NCBI GenBank assembly: GCA_039969355.1
Contig: JBDVOA010000017.1
Coordinates: 1 to 64,000, forward strand
From: JL08 sp039969355
GTDB lineage: Bacteria; Pseudomonadota; Alphaproteobacteria; Rhodobacterales; Rhodobacteraceae
Reading direction: 5' to 3'
Length of the DNA: 64,000 nucleotides
Part shown: positions 1 to 8,477 of the stretch, piece after piece
How positions within the stretch are numbered: position 1 is the first letter of the stretch
Layout of the letters: each line of letters starts with the position of its first letter
Program-made: the position numbers and the translations under genes
Notes under the pieces: generated by a model
What the model saw: only the letters and a program-made list of their open reading frames with translations
What the model was told of the DNA's origin: nothing
The model's database searches: none

Positions 1-921
<921 letters not shown>

Positions 922-1148
922 AAAAGCATTTGCATGCTTATCCTTGACGTTCGAACCTCTGCACATCGAATTTGTTGTTCAAACAAATTCAGTCTCTGTT
1001 TGTTGTGCTTCAGTTTCCAAAGAAACAAAAGCCGTCCAAACAGTGAAGCTGACACTACATCATCGGACCGAAGCCCTAGTAGCGCGATATGTCGAGGTTG
1101 ATCCATCGAATGAACCAAACCGCCCACATATCTCTTCAGATACTATCA

Positions 1149-1160
1149 ATTTCAAAAAGC
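1149..1160 (-). promoter_or_regulatory. boxA-like antitermination site in the 16S leader
   Basis: On the minus strand the leader carries GCTTTTTGAAATTGATA at about 1144-1160. It resembles the E. coli rrn boxA (GCTCTTTAACAATTTA) in sequence and in its place upstream of 16S. boxA binds NusB/NusE and keeps polymerase resistant to Rho in rRNA operons. The match is by eye only. The rest of 922-1310 is leader with no convincing gene. Confidence 0.5.
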
Positions 1161-1310
1161 GTAGAGACAAAAATGACTGGATGCGCCCTAACTTATTTGG
1201 CGCGCCCCGCCTCGTTTACCTCTGATTTTATTCTTCCACCTCGTTGCCGTCCAGTGTGTCTGGCCCGTCTGGCGCCCCGCCGGTGCATCGCTGCGCCGCC
1301 GGTGAAGTGG

Positions 1311-1339
1311 GTTCTAGGCTTAGTGGCAGAAACCCGCAA
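1311..1339 (-). promoter_or_regulatory. Probable rRNA operon promoter
   Basis: Read on the minus strand, TTGCGG (1334-1339) and TAGAAC (1311-1316) are separated by exactly 17 bases, as in a housekeeping sigma promoter. Directly upstream (1340-1420) is a run rich in A tracts on the minus strand, like the UP elements of strong rRNA promoters. Transcription would begin near 1304 and give a leader of about 380 bases before 16S. I see no gene between this site and the end of msrQ at 1655, only AT-rich sequence and one isolated DnaA-box-like 9-mer at 1498-1506. Confidence 0.6.
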
Positions 1340-1654
1340 GCGCTTTTTTTAAGAAATGTCATCTTTTTTTCGTATTTCGTGTTTTTCTTTTAAAAACAGC
1401 ACACTACTTTCCATCCATTGCCGATTTCACCGTGTTTTGGCAAGAAAATTAGCCCCGCCAGCCACACTATTCCGACTCACACCCTCTATATGTAGCGTTA
1501 TCCACAGTTCTACCCCCAAGAATGCGTGATTCACCGACGACTCGCTGAGCCCAAAACCCGACTCAATGCGGAATTTCATCCAAACCACCCATCCATGCTG
1601 GGCAATTCCGTGCCATAGGGGCAGTTGGTGTCGGATAGAATTGAGAATATCGAC

Positions 1655-2263
1655 TCAGAGAGTCACATTCTTGCGCCGTCCCGAAAGTCTGAGGGCAAGT
1701 AGTCCCAGAACGATAGCTAAATAGACGTAGGGTTCGTACTGAAACCCTTTGACCAGCCAAATGAAATGCACGCACCCAAAGACGGCGACAATATAGACCA
1801 AGCGGTGCAGCCCCCTCCATTTTGCCCCAAGTCGGCGCACTGAGGCGTTGTTGGACGTAACCGCCAGCGGAACCATCAGCAAAAATGCGGCCATGCCAAT
1901 TGTGACATAGGGCCGTTTGACAATATCTGCCCAAATCTGACCAGGGATCTGAACATCAAGAACCAACCACGTCAAAAGATGCAGACTGATGTAATAGAAG
2001 GCGAGCAATCCGACGGCGCGACGAAATTTCAGCAGGTTCAAACCCAGATAGCGTCGCAGGGGCGTGATCATCAGGCCAAAGACAAGAAACTTGAGGCCAA
2101 GTTCACCGAGTTCGTGCTCAAGCTCCTTGATTGGTTCAACGCCAAGTCCACCGGTCAATCCCAGATAGAGCAGATAAGGCGCTGGCAGCGCGCCTGCGAC
2201 GTATAATAACCAGGTAGGGACGCGACGGAGCAGAGCGTTGATTCTGTCGATCAACGATCTCAA
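1655..2263 (-). CDS. msrQ: MsrQ, haem-binding membrane subunit of periplasmic methionine sulfoxide reductase
   Basis: MsrQ (formerly YedZ) is an inner-membrane b-haem protein that passes electrons from the quinone pool or flavin reductase to periplasmic MsrP, which repairs oxidised methionines. The protein has about six hydrophobic segments and the family phrases ITPLRRYLG, RPYVTIGMAAF, KWRGLHRLVY and HFIWLVKG, with histidines that ligate haem. The frame stays open up to an ATG at 2296, but no ribosome site precedes it. A TTG at 2261-2263 overlaps the stop of the upstream gene (TTGA) and has GGGGA before it. That start gives about 202 residues, close to the 211 of E. coli, so I chose it. It is last in the msrP-merF-GDCCVxC-msrQ run and is translationally coupled. 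Confidence 0.9.
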   Translation of the reverse strand: MRSLIDRINALLRRVPTWLLYVAGALPAPYLLYLGLTGGLGVEPIKELEHELGELGLKFLVFGLMITPLRRYLGLNLLKFRRAVGLLAFYYISLHLLTWLVLDVQIPGQIWADIVKRPYVTIGMAAFLLMVPLAVTSNNASVRRLGAKWRGLHRLVYIVAVFGCVHFIWLVKGFQYEPYVYLAIVLGLLALRLSGRRKNVTL

Positions 2264-2463
2264 CAGCAACTTTCCCCGTCTTGAATGGGCGGGCATGGAA
2301 CAGTGCCATAGGAACAGAATACACAGCAATCCCCTGGCTGGGGTTTCAAGACCGTTTGACAACCACTGCATTCATAGAACCATTGGCACGCATCGGTTGG
2401 CATCGTTTCGGACTTTGTCAGACCGCAACTCGGGCACGTTATGACAGAAAGCAGCTCAGTCAT
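2260..2463 (-). CDS. Small Cys-rich GDCCVxC-family protein
   Basis: The 67-residue product has eleven cysteines: CPSC at 10-13, C26, C32 and C35, the signature GDCCVFC at 44-50, then PCPPIQ and a terminal CC. Proteins with this signature are known as the GDCCVxC family. Some members carry selenocysteine at one of these positions; here all positions are ordinary cysteine codons. The function is unproven; the paired thiols suggest binding of a soft metal or redox work. The start overlaps the merF stop by four bases (ATGA), so the two are probably made together. The family often accompanies small mercury-transport-like proteins, as here. It lies inside a methionine sulfoxide repair operon, which is unexpected. 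Confidence 0.8.
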   Translation of the reverse strand: MTELLSVITCPSCGLTKSETMPTDACQWFYECSGCQTVLKPQPGDCCVFCSYGTVPCPPIQDGESCC

Positions 2464-2648
2464 GAACGAGCGCGACGCATAAGCGCCGCTACGGTGATTG
2501 CGACAAAAATGATAAGTACTGGTATTAGCACGACGTCAAGATAGCCAACAAGTCCGCTCAGACCGATGGCCCCGAGCAGAACCACCAGAACCGGCGTGAA
2601 ACAGCACAATGCCACGACAATCGTTCCGATGATCCCTGTTTTCAACAT
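2460..2648 (-). CDS. merF: MerF-like small membrane transport protein
   Basis: The product is 62 residues with two hydrophobic segments (about 6-27 and 37-56). It has the vicinal cysteine pair C15-C16 in ALCCFTPVLVVLLG, the hallmark of MerF, an inner-membrane carrier of Hg(II) into the cytoplasm. Classical MerF is about 80 residues and has a second cysteine pair in its C-terminal tail. This protein stops at RRARS and lacks that pair. No merR, merA, merT or merP is nearby. It begins 14 bases after msrP stops and overlaps the next gene by four bases. It may move Hg(II) or another thiophilic ion, or may have been reassigned to redox traffic with its partner. The family call is firm; the substrate is not. 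Confidence 0.8.
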   Translation of the reverse strand: MLKTGIIGTIVVALCCFTPVLVVLLGAIGLSGLVGYLDVVLIPVLIIFVAITVAALMRRARS

Positions 2649-2662
2649 TTCAAACGGCCTTA

Positions 2663-3571
2663 TCAGTGGTATTTTGCCAGATCCATCCCAGCGTAGAGAT
2701 CTGCAACCTCTTCTTCATATCCGTTAAACATGAGTGTTGGAATCTTTTTGGCAAACAAACCGCCTCCAATCCGCTGTTCATAAGCCTGCGACCATCGCGG
2801 ATGATCTACCTCAGGGTTCACATTGCTGTAGAAGCCGTATTCTTTTGCACTGTACTTTCCCCAGGCGGTCGGCGGTTCATCCTCGGTCAACGTGATACGT
2901 ACAACCGACTTGATTGACTTGTAACCGTATTTCCATGGGACGACGAGCCGAAGAGGCGCGCCGTTCTGACTGGGAATGTCCTTCCCGTAAATCCCGGTTG
3001 CCATGATCGTCAGGGGGTGAAGCGCCTCATCCAAACGCAACCCTTCGACGTACGGCCAGTCAATGACGGGCTGTCGCATTCCCGGCATTTCTTCCGGGCG
3101 GTTTAAAGTTTGAAAGGCGACATATTTTGCACCAGACTGAACGCCAGCCATGTTCAACAAATCCGCCAGTTCAAATCCGTTCCAGGGCACCACCATCGAC
3201 CAACGCTCGACACACCGCAAACGGTAAATGCGCTCCTCGATTGTCATGGCTTTCATGATATCTTCGAATTCATAAGCACCGGGTTTATCGACCAACCCGT
3301 CAATTTCGACTGTCCACGGACTAGTTGTAAGTAGACCTGCATTCCGAACCGGGTCACCTTTACCGGTCCCAAGTTCGTAGAAATTATTGTACGTGGTGAT
3401 CTCTTCCCAAGTATTGGGCTCTAACTCGCCTTCCTTGGCGACTGCCGCCCCGCCAAGGCCAATCAAACCCGCGCCCGCCGCAGCGCCCGCGATCAACTGC
3501 CGACGGTTCAAAAAGGCCGCTTCCGACGTAACATCGTTGTCGGTTAGGGTGGGCTTCCAGCGGTTCGCCAT
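2663..3571 (-). CDS. msrP: MsrP, molybdopterin-dependent protein-methionine-sulfoxide reductase catalytic subunit
   Basis: MsrP (YedY) reduces both diastereomers of methionine sulfoxide in envelope proteins, using a molybdopterin cofactor. The N-terminus has a twin-arginine signal (NRRQLIAG, arginines 23-24, then a hydrophobic stretch), so it is exported folded. RLRCVERWSMVVPWNGFEL follows, in which Cys120 is the expected molybdenum ligand. Further family blocks are GAPLRLVVPWKYGYKSIKS and the YGFYSNVNP/DHPRWSQA tail. Length (302) is normal. The ATG at 3571 precedes a full Tat signal. It heads a minus-strand run with merF, the GDCCVxC gene and msrQ. The cofactor biosynthesis genes are not in the window. 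Confidence 0.95.
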   Translation of the reverse strand: MANRWKPTLTDNDVTSEAAFLNRRQLIAGAAAGAGLIGLGGAAVAKEGELEPNTWEEITTYNNFYELGTGKGDPVRNAGLLTTSPWTVEIDGLVDKPGAYEFEDIMKAMTIEERIYRLRCVERWSMVVPWNGFELADLLNMAGVQSGAKYVAFQTLNRPEEMPGMRQPVIDWPYVEGLRLDEALHPLTIMATGIYGKDIPSQNGAPLRLVVPWKYGYKSIKSVVRITLTEDEPPTAWGKYSAKEYGFYSNVNPEVDHPRWSQAYEQRIGGGLFAKKIPTLMFNGYEEEVADLYAGMDLAKYH

Positions 3572-3915
3572 TTCGTGCTCCTATTTCTCTCTCAGAGCTA
3601 TCTAAGCCGAGAACGCTGATGAACCAATCAACTTTGGCTCACATCTTGGAGACGGGACTGTAACGTACGAGGCTTCAGGCAACTGAAACGCATCGCATTC
3701 CAGACCACCCCGACAGCCATCATCGTCGCCAAACTCACATTTAGTAACATAAACTTTCCTTGCCTCTCAAAAAGGCCGGGGCTTAGTCCGCTCGCGGATT
3801 TGATCAAGACCAAATATCTCAGATCAGCGAAAATCCCCGGTGATCCACCGCCGTCTGGGCGCCGTACCTTCATCATACCAAGACGGTATTCGATCAACCT
3901 TAGAAGGAATACATC
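3572..3915. other. Intergenic region between msrP and the fasciclin gene; possible 40-codon ORF
   Basis: These 344 bases separate two divergent genes and must hold both promoters, but I find no promoter I would defend. On the minus strand an ATG at 3750, preceded by AAGGAAAG, opens a 40-codon frame to 3628 with one hydrophobic stretch (LATMMAVGVVW). It could be a small membrane peptide ahead of msrP, but nothing else supports it. A longer frame that contains it, up to 3897, has no better support. Confidence 0.3.
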
Positions 3916-4401
3916 ATGCTCCGTAAAACAATTATTGCACTCACTGCCGCTACTTCTCTGTTAACAACAGCGGCGTTCGCCGATGGTCATTCAAAGGACA
4001 TCGTTGACACAGCTGTTGGTGCCGGGTCCTTCACAACGCTTGTCGCTGCGGTAGAGGCCGCAGGATTAGTTGATACCCTGAAGGGTGACGGCCCGTTTAC
4101 AGTCTTCGCGCCCACTGACGCGGCTTTTGCGGCGCTCCCAGATGGCACCGTCGAAACTCTTTTGCTGGAAGAGAACAAAGATCAACTGATCGCGATCCTG
4201 ACCTACCATGTCGTGCCGGGTAAAGTTATGTCCACTGATTTGACGAACGACATGACCGCCACAACTGTTCAGGGCGGCAATCTGACGATTGATTTGGATG
4301 ATGGTGTATTAGTCAACGACGCCACCGTAACAACAGCCGATGTTGAGGCCACCAACGGCGTAATTCACATCGTCGACACTGTCATTATCCCGGCCAGCTA
4401 A
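3916..4401 (+). CDS. Secreted single fasciclin (FAS1) domain protein
   Basis: The product is 161 residues: a cleavable signal peptide (about 1-22, ending AAFA) and one FAS1 domain. The domain shows the two conserved FAS1 blocks, FTVFAPTDAAF (about 61-71) and LTYHVVPGKV (about 97-106), and ends with NGVIHIVDTVIIPAS. FAS1 domains are extracellular or periplasmic adhesion modules. In marine alphaproteobacteria such short proteins are common and often stress-induced, but their ligand is unknown. GAAGGAAT precedes the ATG as ribosome site. The gene is alone and is followed by a strong hairpin at 4414-4437. It is convergent with the HAD gene. Confidence 0.92.
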   Translation: MLRKTIIALTAATSLLTTAAFADGHSKDIVDTAVGAGSFTTLVAAVEAAGLVDTLKGDGPFTVFAPTDAAFAALPDGTVETLLLEENKDQLIAILTYHVVPGKVMSTDLTNDMTATTVQGGNLTIDLDDGVLVNDATVTTADVEATNGVIHIVDTVIIPAS

Positions 4402-4413
4402 GAATGAAGTGAG

Positions 4414-4437
4414 GGCCCGCAGCGGGATCTGCGGGCC
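4414..4437. terminator. Hairpin between convergent fasciclin and HAD genes
   Basis: GGCCCGCAG (4414-4422) and CTGCGGGCC (4429-4437) form a perfect nine-base-pair stem with a six-base loop. No T tract follows on either strand, so it is termination-like but not a canonical intrinsic terminator. Its place between two converging stop codons (4401 and 4456) suggests it serves both genes. Confidence 0.6.
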
Positions 4438-4455
4438 TATCAACCCCACTGCCAT

Positions 4456-5103
4456 TCAGAGACGCAGAATGCTTTTCAGTTCAGCCATGTCGTGAAAGAC
4501 GTCATTACATATGGGTTTCAGAATGTCCGGCGACGTTTCACCACAATATCCATAACAGCGCATACCTGCGGCCCGCCCGGCGCGGGCGCCTGTGGCGCTG
4601 TCTTCGATCACCACACAGTCAGCAGTCGCAAGACCGGCGTGCGCGGCAGCGTTCAGATACACATCCGGCGCGGGTTTTGGCGCTGCGCAGTCATGGCTTG
4701 AAAAAATCCGACCCTCAAGCCGAGACAATAAACCCGTTCGACCCAGGGTGATTTCCATTTTTCGCATAGGCCCGTTGGAGCCCACCGCGTACCCAACGCC
4801 TGCCGCATCCAGTTGGTCGAGCAATACTTCAACGCCGGGAACGATCTCCACCTGTTCCTGAAGCTCAGCATAGATTTGGGAATAAATCACGTCGAGCCAA
4901 TGATCCGGCAGATCGGCACCAAGCTCTCGCGCTTTTGACATCACGCCCGCCATCGTACCGCCCACAAACAACCTGCCCATATCACTGATCTGCAGGTCCA
5001 GACCGTAGGCAGCAAGAGACCCTCGCAATATCTGATTGGTTATCGGTTCACTATCGACCAACACCCCGTCACAATCAAAAATCACCAACTTGGGCCGTTC
5101 CAT
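4456..5103 (-). CDS. HAD-superfamily phosphatase, phosphoglycolate phosphatase/beta-phosphoglucomutase type
   Basis: The 215-residue protein opens with MERPKLVIFDCDGVLVDSEP, which is HAD motif I (nucleophile D10, acid D12). Motif II is in VGSNGP, and motifs III-IV in KPAPDVYLNAA and CVVIEDSATGARAGRAAG. The cap is the helical C1 type seen in sugar-phosphate phosphatases and mutases. The substrate cannot be told from sequence. The frame extends upstream, but the ATG at 5103 with AAGGGATAGGAA before it begins exactly at motif I. The intrinsic terminator of clpB ends only about 20 bases before this ATG. The gene therefore relies on read-through, or on a promoter within clpB. Confidence 0.9.
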   Translation of the reverse strand: MERPKLVIFDCDGVLVDSEPITNQILRGSLAAYGLDLQISDMGRLFVGGTMAGVMSKARELGADLPDHWLDVIYSQIYAELQEQVEIVPGVEVLLDQLDAAGVGYAVGSNGPMRKMEITLGRTGLLSRLEGRIFSSHDCAAPKPAPDVYLNAAAHAGLATADCVVIEDSATGARAGRAAGMRCYGYCGETSPDILKPICNDVFHDMAELKSILRL

Positions 5104-5122
5104 CGTTCCTATCCCTTGCAAC

Positions 5123-5153
5123 AAAAAAGGGCCGGGTTTTGGACCCGGCCTTT
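5123..5153 (-). terminator. Intrinsic terminator after clpB
   Basis: On the minus strand GGCCGGGT and ACCCGGCC pair around a short loop (stem 5130-5150) and are followed by six U residues (A tract at 5123-5128 on the plus strand). It lies 24 bases after the clpB stop and just before the HAD gene ribosome site. Confidence 0.88.
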
Positions 5154-5176
5154 CATTGTCTTTCTGTTCGGCAGCG

Positions 5177-7792
5177 TCAATGCACAACTGCATCCTCAGG
5201 CGGCGTACGGTTAGAACTGGAGAGTCTGTCTCCGATCATCAAACCATCCGGTCCCGCCGTCACGTCAACAGTGCTGCCATCCAAAATGTCACCAGCCAAC
5301 AACATTTCCGCCAACGGATTTTGCAAGGCGCGCTGGATCACTCGCTTAAGGGGACGAGCGCCGAAAACCGGATCATAACCTTCATCGGCCAGCCATTTAT
5401 GAGCCAATTGATCCAGATCCAGCGTGATTTTGCGCCCTACTAACCGTTTAGCAAGTTGCGACAACTGAATGGTCACAATCTGATCCATATCTTCGCGGTT
5501 CAGGCGATCGAATATGATCGTCTCATCCAGACGGTTCAGGAACTCCGGCCTAAAATGGGCGCGCACAGCATCCATCACATCGCGTTTTGCATCCGACGCA
5601 TCTGCCCCGTCTGGCAATTGGCTAAGCGATTGGGCCCCGAGGTTCGAGGTCAGGATGATCAGCGTTTGCTTGAAATCGACTGTACGCCCCTGTCCATCGG
5701 TCAGCACACCATCGTCCAGCACTTGTAGCAACACGTTGAACACATCCGGATGCGCCTTTTCGACCTCATCAAAAAGGACAACCTGATAGGGACGTCGTCG
5801 TACAGCTTCGGTCAGTACACCGCCCTCATCATACCCGACGTATCCAGGAGGGGCGCCGATCAGTCGGGATACGGCGTGCTTCTCCATGAATTCGGACATG
5901 TCAATACGCACCATCGCATGTTCATCATCAAACAAAAATTCGGCCACAGCCTTGGTCAATTCGGTCTTACCGACACCGGTTGGTCCCAGAAACAGAAAAC
6001 TGCCCAAGGGCCGCCCCTCGTCGTTCAGTCCGGCACGCGCTCGACGCACGGCATTAGAGACTGCTTGGACAGCGCTGTTCTGGCCGATCACACGCGAATG
6101 CAGTTGCTCTTCCATACGCAACAGTTTCTCGCGGTCGCCTTCCAGCATCTTGGACGTCGGGATGCCAGTCCAGCGCTCGACCACACTGGCAATCTGTTCA
6201 GGGCGAACAGCCTCCGCCACCATGGCTTCACCTTCTTTGCCTTCGGCGAGTTCCAGCTTTTTCTCAAGCTCGGGGATCACGCCGTAGGACATTTCCCCAG
6301 CCTTGGCGAGATTACCTTCGCGTTTGGCGATTTCCAGCTCTGCGCGTGCACGATCAAGTTGCTCTTTCAGATCGCGTGCACCGGCCAGTTTGTCGCGTTC
6401 GGCCTGCCACTGCGCGGTCATTTCGCTGGACCGCTCGTTTAGGTCCGCAAGATCCTTTTCCAACGTTTCAAGACGATCCTTTGATGCAGAGTCATCCTCA
6501 AGGCGCAAAGCTTCAGCTTCGATCTGTTTTTGCAAGATCTCGCGATCCAGTGCATCCAGTTCCTCTGGTTTACTGTCAACTTCCATCCGCAGGCGGCTGG
6601 CGGCTTCGTCTACCAAATCAATTGCCTTGTCTGGCAAGAAGCGATCCGTGATGTAACGATGGCTCAATGTTGCCGCTGTAACCAGTGCACTATCCGCGAT
6701 ACGTACGCCGTGATGCAGTTCGTACTTTTCTTTTATACCGCGCAGGATACTGACTGTATCTTCAACAGTGGGCTCAGCTATCACCAATGGCTGGAAGCGA
6801 CGCGCCAGTGCGGCATCTTTTTCCACGTACTTGCGATACTCATCCAGCGTAGTTGCACCAATACAGTGCAACTCACCCCGCGCAAGCGCAGGTTTAATCA
6901 AGTTCGCAGCGTCCATCGCACCGTCGCTTTTACCAGCACCAACAAGCGTATGCATTTCGTCGATGAATAGGATGATCTCGCCGGCGGCGTCCGTTACTTC
7001 GTTAAGAACCGCTTTCAGTCGTTCTTCAAATTCGCCACGATACTTAGCACCGGCGATCAGCGCTCCCATATCCAGCGCCAACAACTTCTTGTTGCTCAAA
7101 GACTCAGGCACATCCCCGTTTATGATCCGTAAGGCCATGCCCTCTGCGATGGCAGTTTTCCCTACTCCGGGTTCCCCAATCAGAACCGGGTTGTTCTTGG
7201 TTCGGCGTGAAAGCACCTGCATCGCGCGGCGAATTTCTTCGTCGCGACCGATGATCGGATCAATCTTGCCATTCTCTGCGGCCTCGGTCAGGTCATGCGC
7301 GTATTTCTTTAGCGCGTCATAGCCTTCTTCCGCACTGGCCGTATCCGCAGTACGGCCTTTGCGGATATCGTTGATGGCCGCATTCAGAGCTTGCGCCGTG
7401 ACCGCGCCTGCATCCAATGCATCCTTGGCTTTTGATTTAACCATACAAAGCGCCATAAGGATGCGTTCAACGGGGACAAAACTGTCACCGGCTTTCTTCG
7501 CCAGCGTTTCGGCCTCGGCCAAGACCTTCGCCGTCGTCCCATCCATATATATTTGTGCCGCCTCACCCGTCACTTGCGGGATCTTCGTCAGCGCCAATTC
7601 CAACGCCTCTGTGACCCGGGTTGGTGCACCACCCGCGCGGGAAATCAGGTTGCTCGCCAGCCCCTGATCATCATCCAGCAAAGCCTTCAGTAAGTGCTCA
7701 GTTACCAGTCGTTGGTGGTTTTCGCGTGTGGCAATCGTCTGGGCTGCCTGAACAAAACCCTGCGACCGCTCCGTGAACTTCTTTAAGTCCAT
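5177..7792 (-). CDS. clpB: ClpB, ATP-dependent protein disaggregase
   Basis: ClpB is a cytoplasmic hexameric AAA+ chaperone that pulls proteins out of aggregates with DnaK. Seen in order: the N-terminal Clp repeat domain (about 1-150); the first nucleotide domain with Walker A GEPGVGKT (about 206) and IILFIDEMHTLVGAG; the long middle coiled coil (about 410-520, rich in E/K/R/L); and the second nucleotide domain with GPTGVGKTE (about 606) and VLFDEVEKAHPDVFN. The length of 871 is normal. The start at 7792 (MDLKKFTERSQ) is chosen over 17 upstream codons because AAGGAG sits at the right distance. A candidate RpoH-type promoter lies at 7866-7896 and a terminator at 5123-5153, so it is mainly monocistronic. 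Confidence 0.98.
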   Translation of the reverse strand: MDLKKFTERSQGFVQAAQTIATRENHQRLVTEHLLKALLDDDQGLASNLISRAGGAPTRVTEALELALTKIPQVTGEAAQIYMDGTTAKVLAEAETLAKKAGDSFVPVERILMALCMVKSKAKDALDAGAVTAQALNAAINDIRKGRTADTASAEEGYDALKKYAHDLTEAAENGKIDPIIGRDEEIRRAMQVLSRRTKNNPVLIGEPGVGKTAIAEGMALRIINGDVPESLSNKKLLALDMGALIAGAKYRGEFEERLKAVLNEVTDAAGEIILFIDEMHTLVGAGKSDGAMDAANLIKPALARGELHCIGATTLDEYRKYVEKDAALARRFQPLVIAEPTVEDTVSILRGIKEKYELHHGVRIADSALVTAATLSHRYITDRFLPDKAIDLVDEAASRLRMEVDSKPEELDALDREILQKQIEAEALRLEDDSASKDRLETLEKDLADLNERSSEMTAQWQAERDKLAGARDLKEQLDRARAELEIAKREGNLAKAGEMSYGVIPELEKKLELAEGKEGEAMVAEAVRPEQIASVVERWTGIPTSKMLEGDREKLLRMEEQLHSRVIGQNSAVQAVSNAVRRARAGLNDEGRPLGSFLFLGPTGVGKTELTKAVAEFLFDDEHAMVRIDMSEFMEKHAVSRLIGAPPGYVGYDEGGVLTEAVRRRPYQVVLFDEVEKAHPDVFNVLLQVLDDGVLTDGQGRTVDFKQTLIILTSNLGAQSLSQLPDGADASDAKRDVMDAVRAHFRPEFLNRLDETIIFDRLNREDMDQIVTIQLSQLAKRLVGRKITLDLDQLAHKWLADEGYDPVFGARPLKRVIQRALQNPLAEMLLAGDILDGSTVDVTAGPDGLMIGDRLSSSNRTPPEDAVVH

Positions 7793-7865
7793 GGTCGTCT
7801 CCTTTTCTAAGCGCCCGAATGAATAGCGCCTGGCATGCAGCACGCTGGTTGATGGGCCTTGAAAG

Positions 7866-7896
7866 TTATTTGGGAAACCTGACCACTTACGTCAAG
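7866..7896 (-). promoter_or_regulatory. Candidate heat-shock (RpoH-type) promoter of clpB
   Basis: On the minus strand CTTGAC (7891-7896) is followed, 18 bases after its CTTG core, by CCCAAATAA. The alphaproteobacterial RpoH pattern is CTTG, 17-18 bases, then CYTATNT. The upstream half is perfect and the downstream half partial. The site lies about 75-105 bases before the clpB start, and clpB is a classical RpoH target. A similar and better site precedes the DUF1127 genes at 26647. Confidence 0.5.
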
Positions 7897-8070
7897 ACCG
7901 ACCACGCAAAGTACTTCGCATTGAACCTACTAAATAAGGTCGCGGTGGTACGCCTTTTCGTGCGCTGCATGTGACATTTAGGCACATCTGCGTGAAGAGT
8001 GTTTAATCCCGGATAATCAACCATATCTGCCCCGCAATGAAAGGCGACAAAACTGCCAGAGGACGAGCAC

Positions 8071-8403
8071 ATGAAACACCAGAACTTTCCGACACCATCG
8101 GCCCGCATATCCGATGTGATTTACAACGCTGCGAACCAGAGCTTTGAGGCGACGGTAACCCTTTTTGAGAGTAGTGTTCCCGTCAAATATGCCTGCCAGA
8201 TCTCGGCACCGATCACCATGTCTTTTGACGAAGCGAGCCGCCGTCTGATTGCCCAGGCACGCCGACAACAGAAGACCCCATCAGCTCTGCGGGCCCGGAT
8301 GATGCCTGCTCATTGCAGGGCAGTACCCCGTCGCCCCCGAACATCGCTGAAAATTTGGCAAAGCTGGAGCCATTCGGGGTTTCTGCGCCGTCGAGTGGCC
8401 TAA
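8071..8403 (+). CDS. Hypothetical small protein upstream of pyrF, possibly frameshifted
   Basis: An ATG with AGAGGA before it opens a 110-codon frame. The first about 65 residues (ARISDVIYNAANQSFEATVTLFES and on) look like a normal soluble protein of a small family I cannot name. The rest is rich in Arg, Trp and Pro and looks less natural. From about 8250 another frame on the same strand runs open to a stop at 8417. It reads PTTEDPISSAGPDDACSLQG and then NIAENLAKLEPFG, with more normal composition. Either the C-terminus is simply divergent or there is a one-base shift near 8250-8290. The gene lies 74 bases ahead of pyrF and may share its transcript. Confidence 0.55.
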   Translation: MKHQNFPTPSARISDVIYNAANQSFEATVTLFESSVPVKYACQISAPITMSFDEASRRLIAQARRQQKTPSALRARMMPAHCRAVPRRPRTSLKIWQSWSHSGFLRRRVA

Positions 8404-8477
8404 CGGGCTTCAACTGATAGACAGAACCGTTCTTAAGGACTAATCAGGCGCAAATCCAAATTGAAGAGGTTTGCCTG

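Noticed and set aside
1498..1506. Perfect DnaA box TTATCCACA suggesting an origin
   Set aside because: A single copy. A 9-mer on either strand is expected about every 130 kb, no AT-rich unwinding element or further boxes are near, and no origin genes are present.
3628..3897. 89-codon minus-strand ORF between msrP and the fasciclin gene
   Set aside because: No recognisable domain and no ribosome site for the long form; only a 40-codon inner part is even plausible, and it is noted at low confidence.
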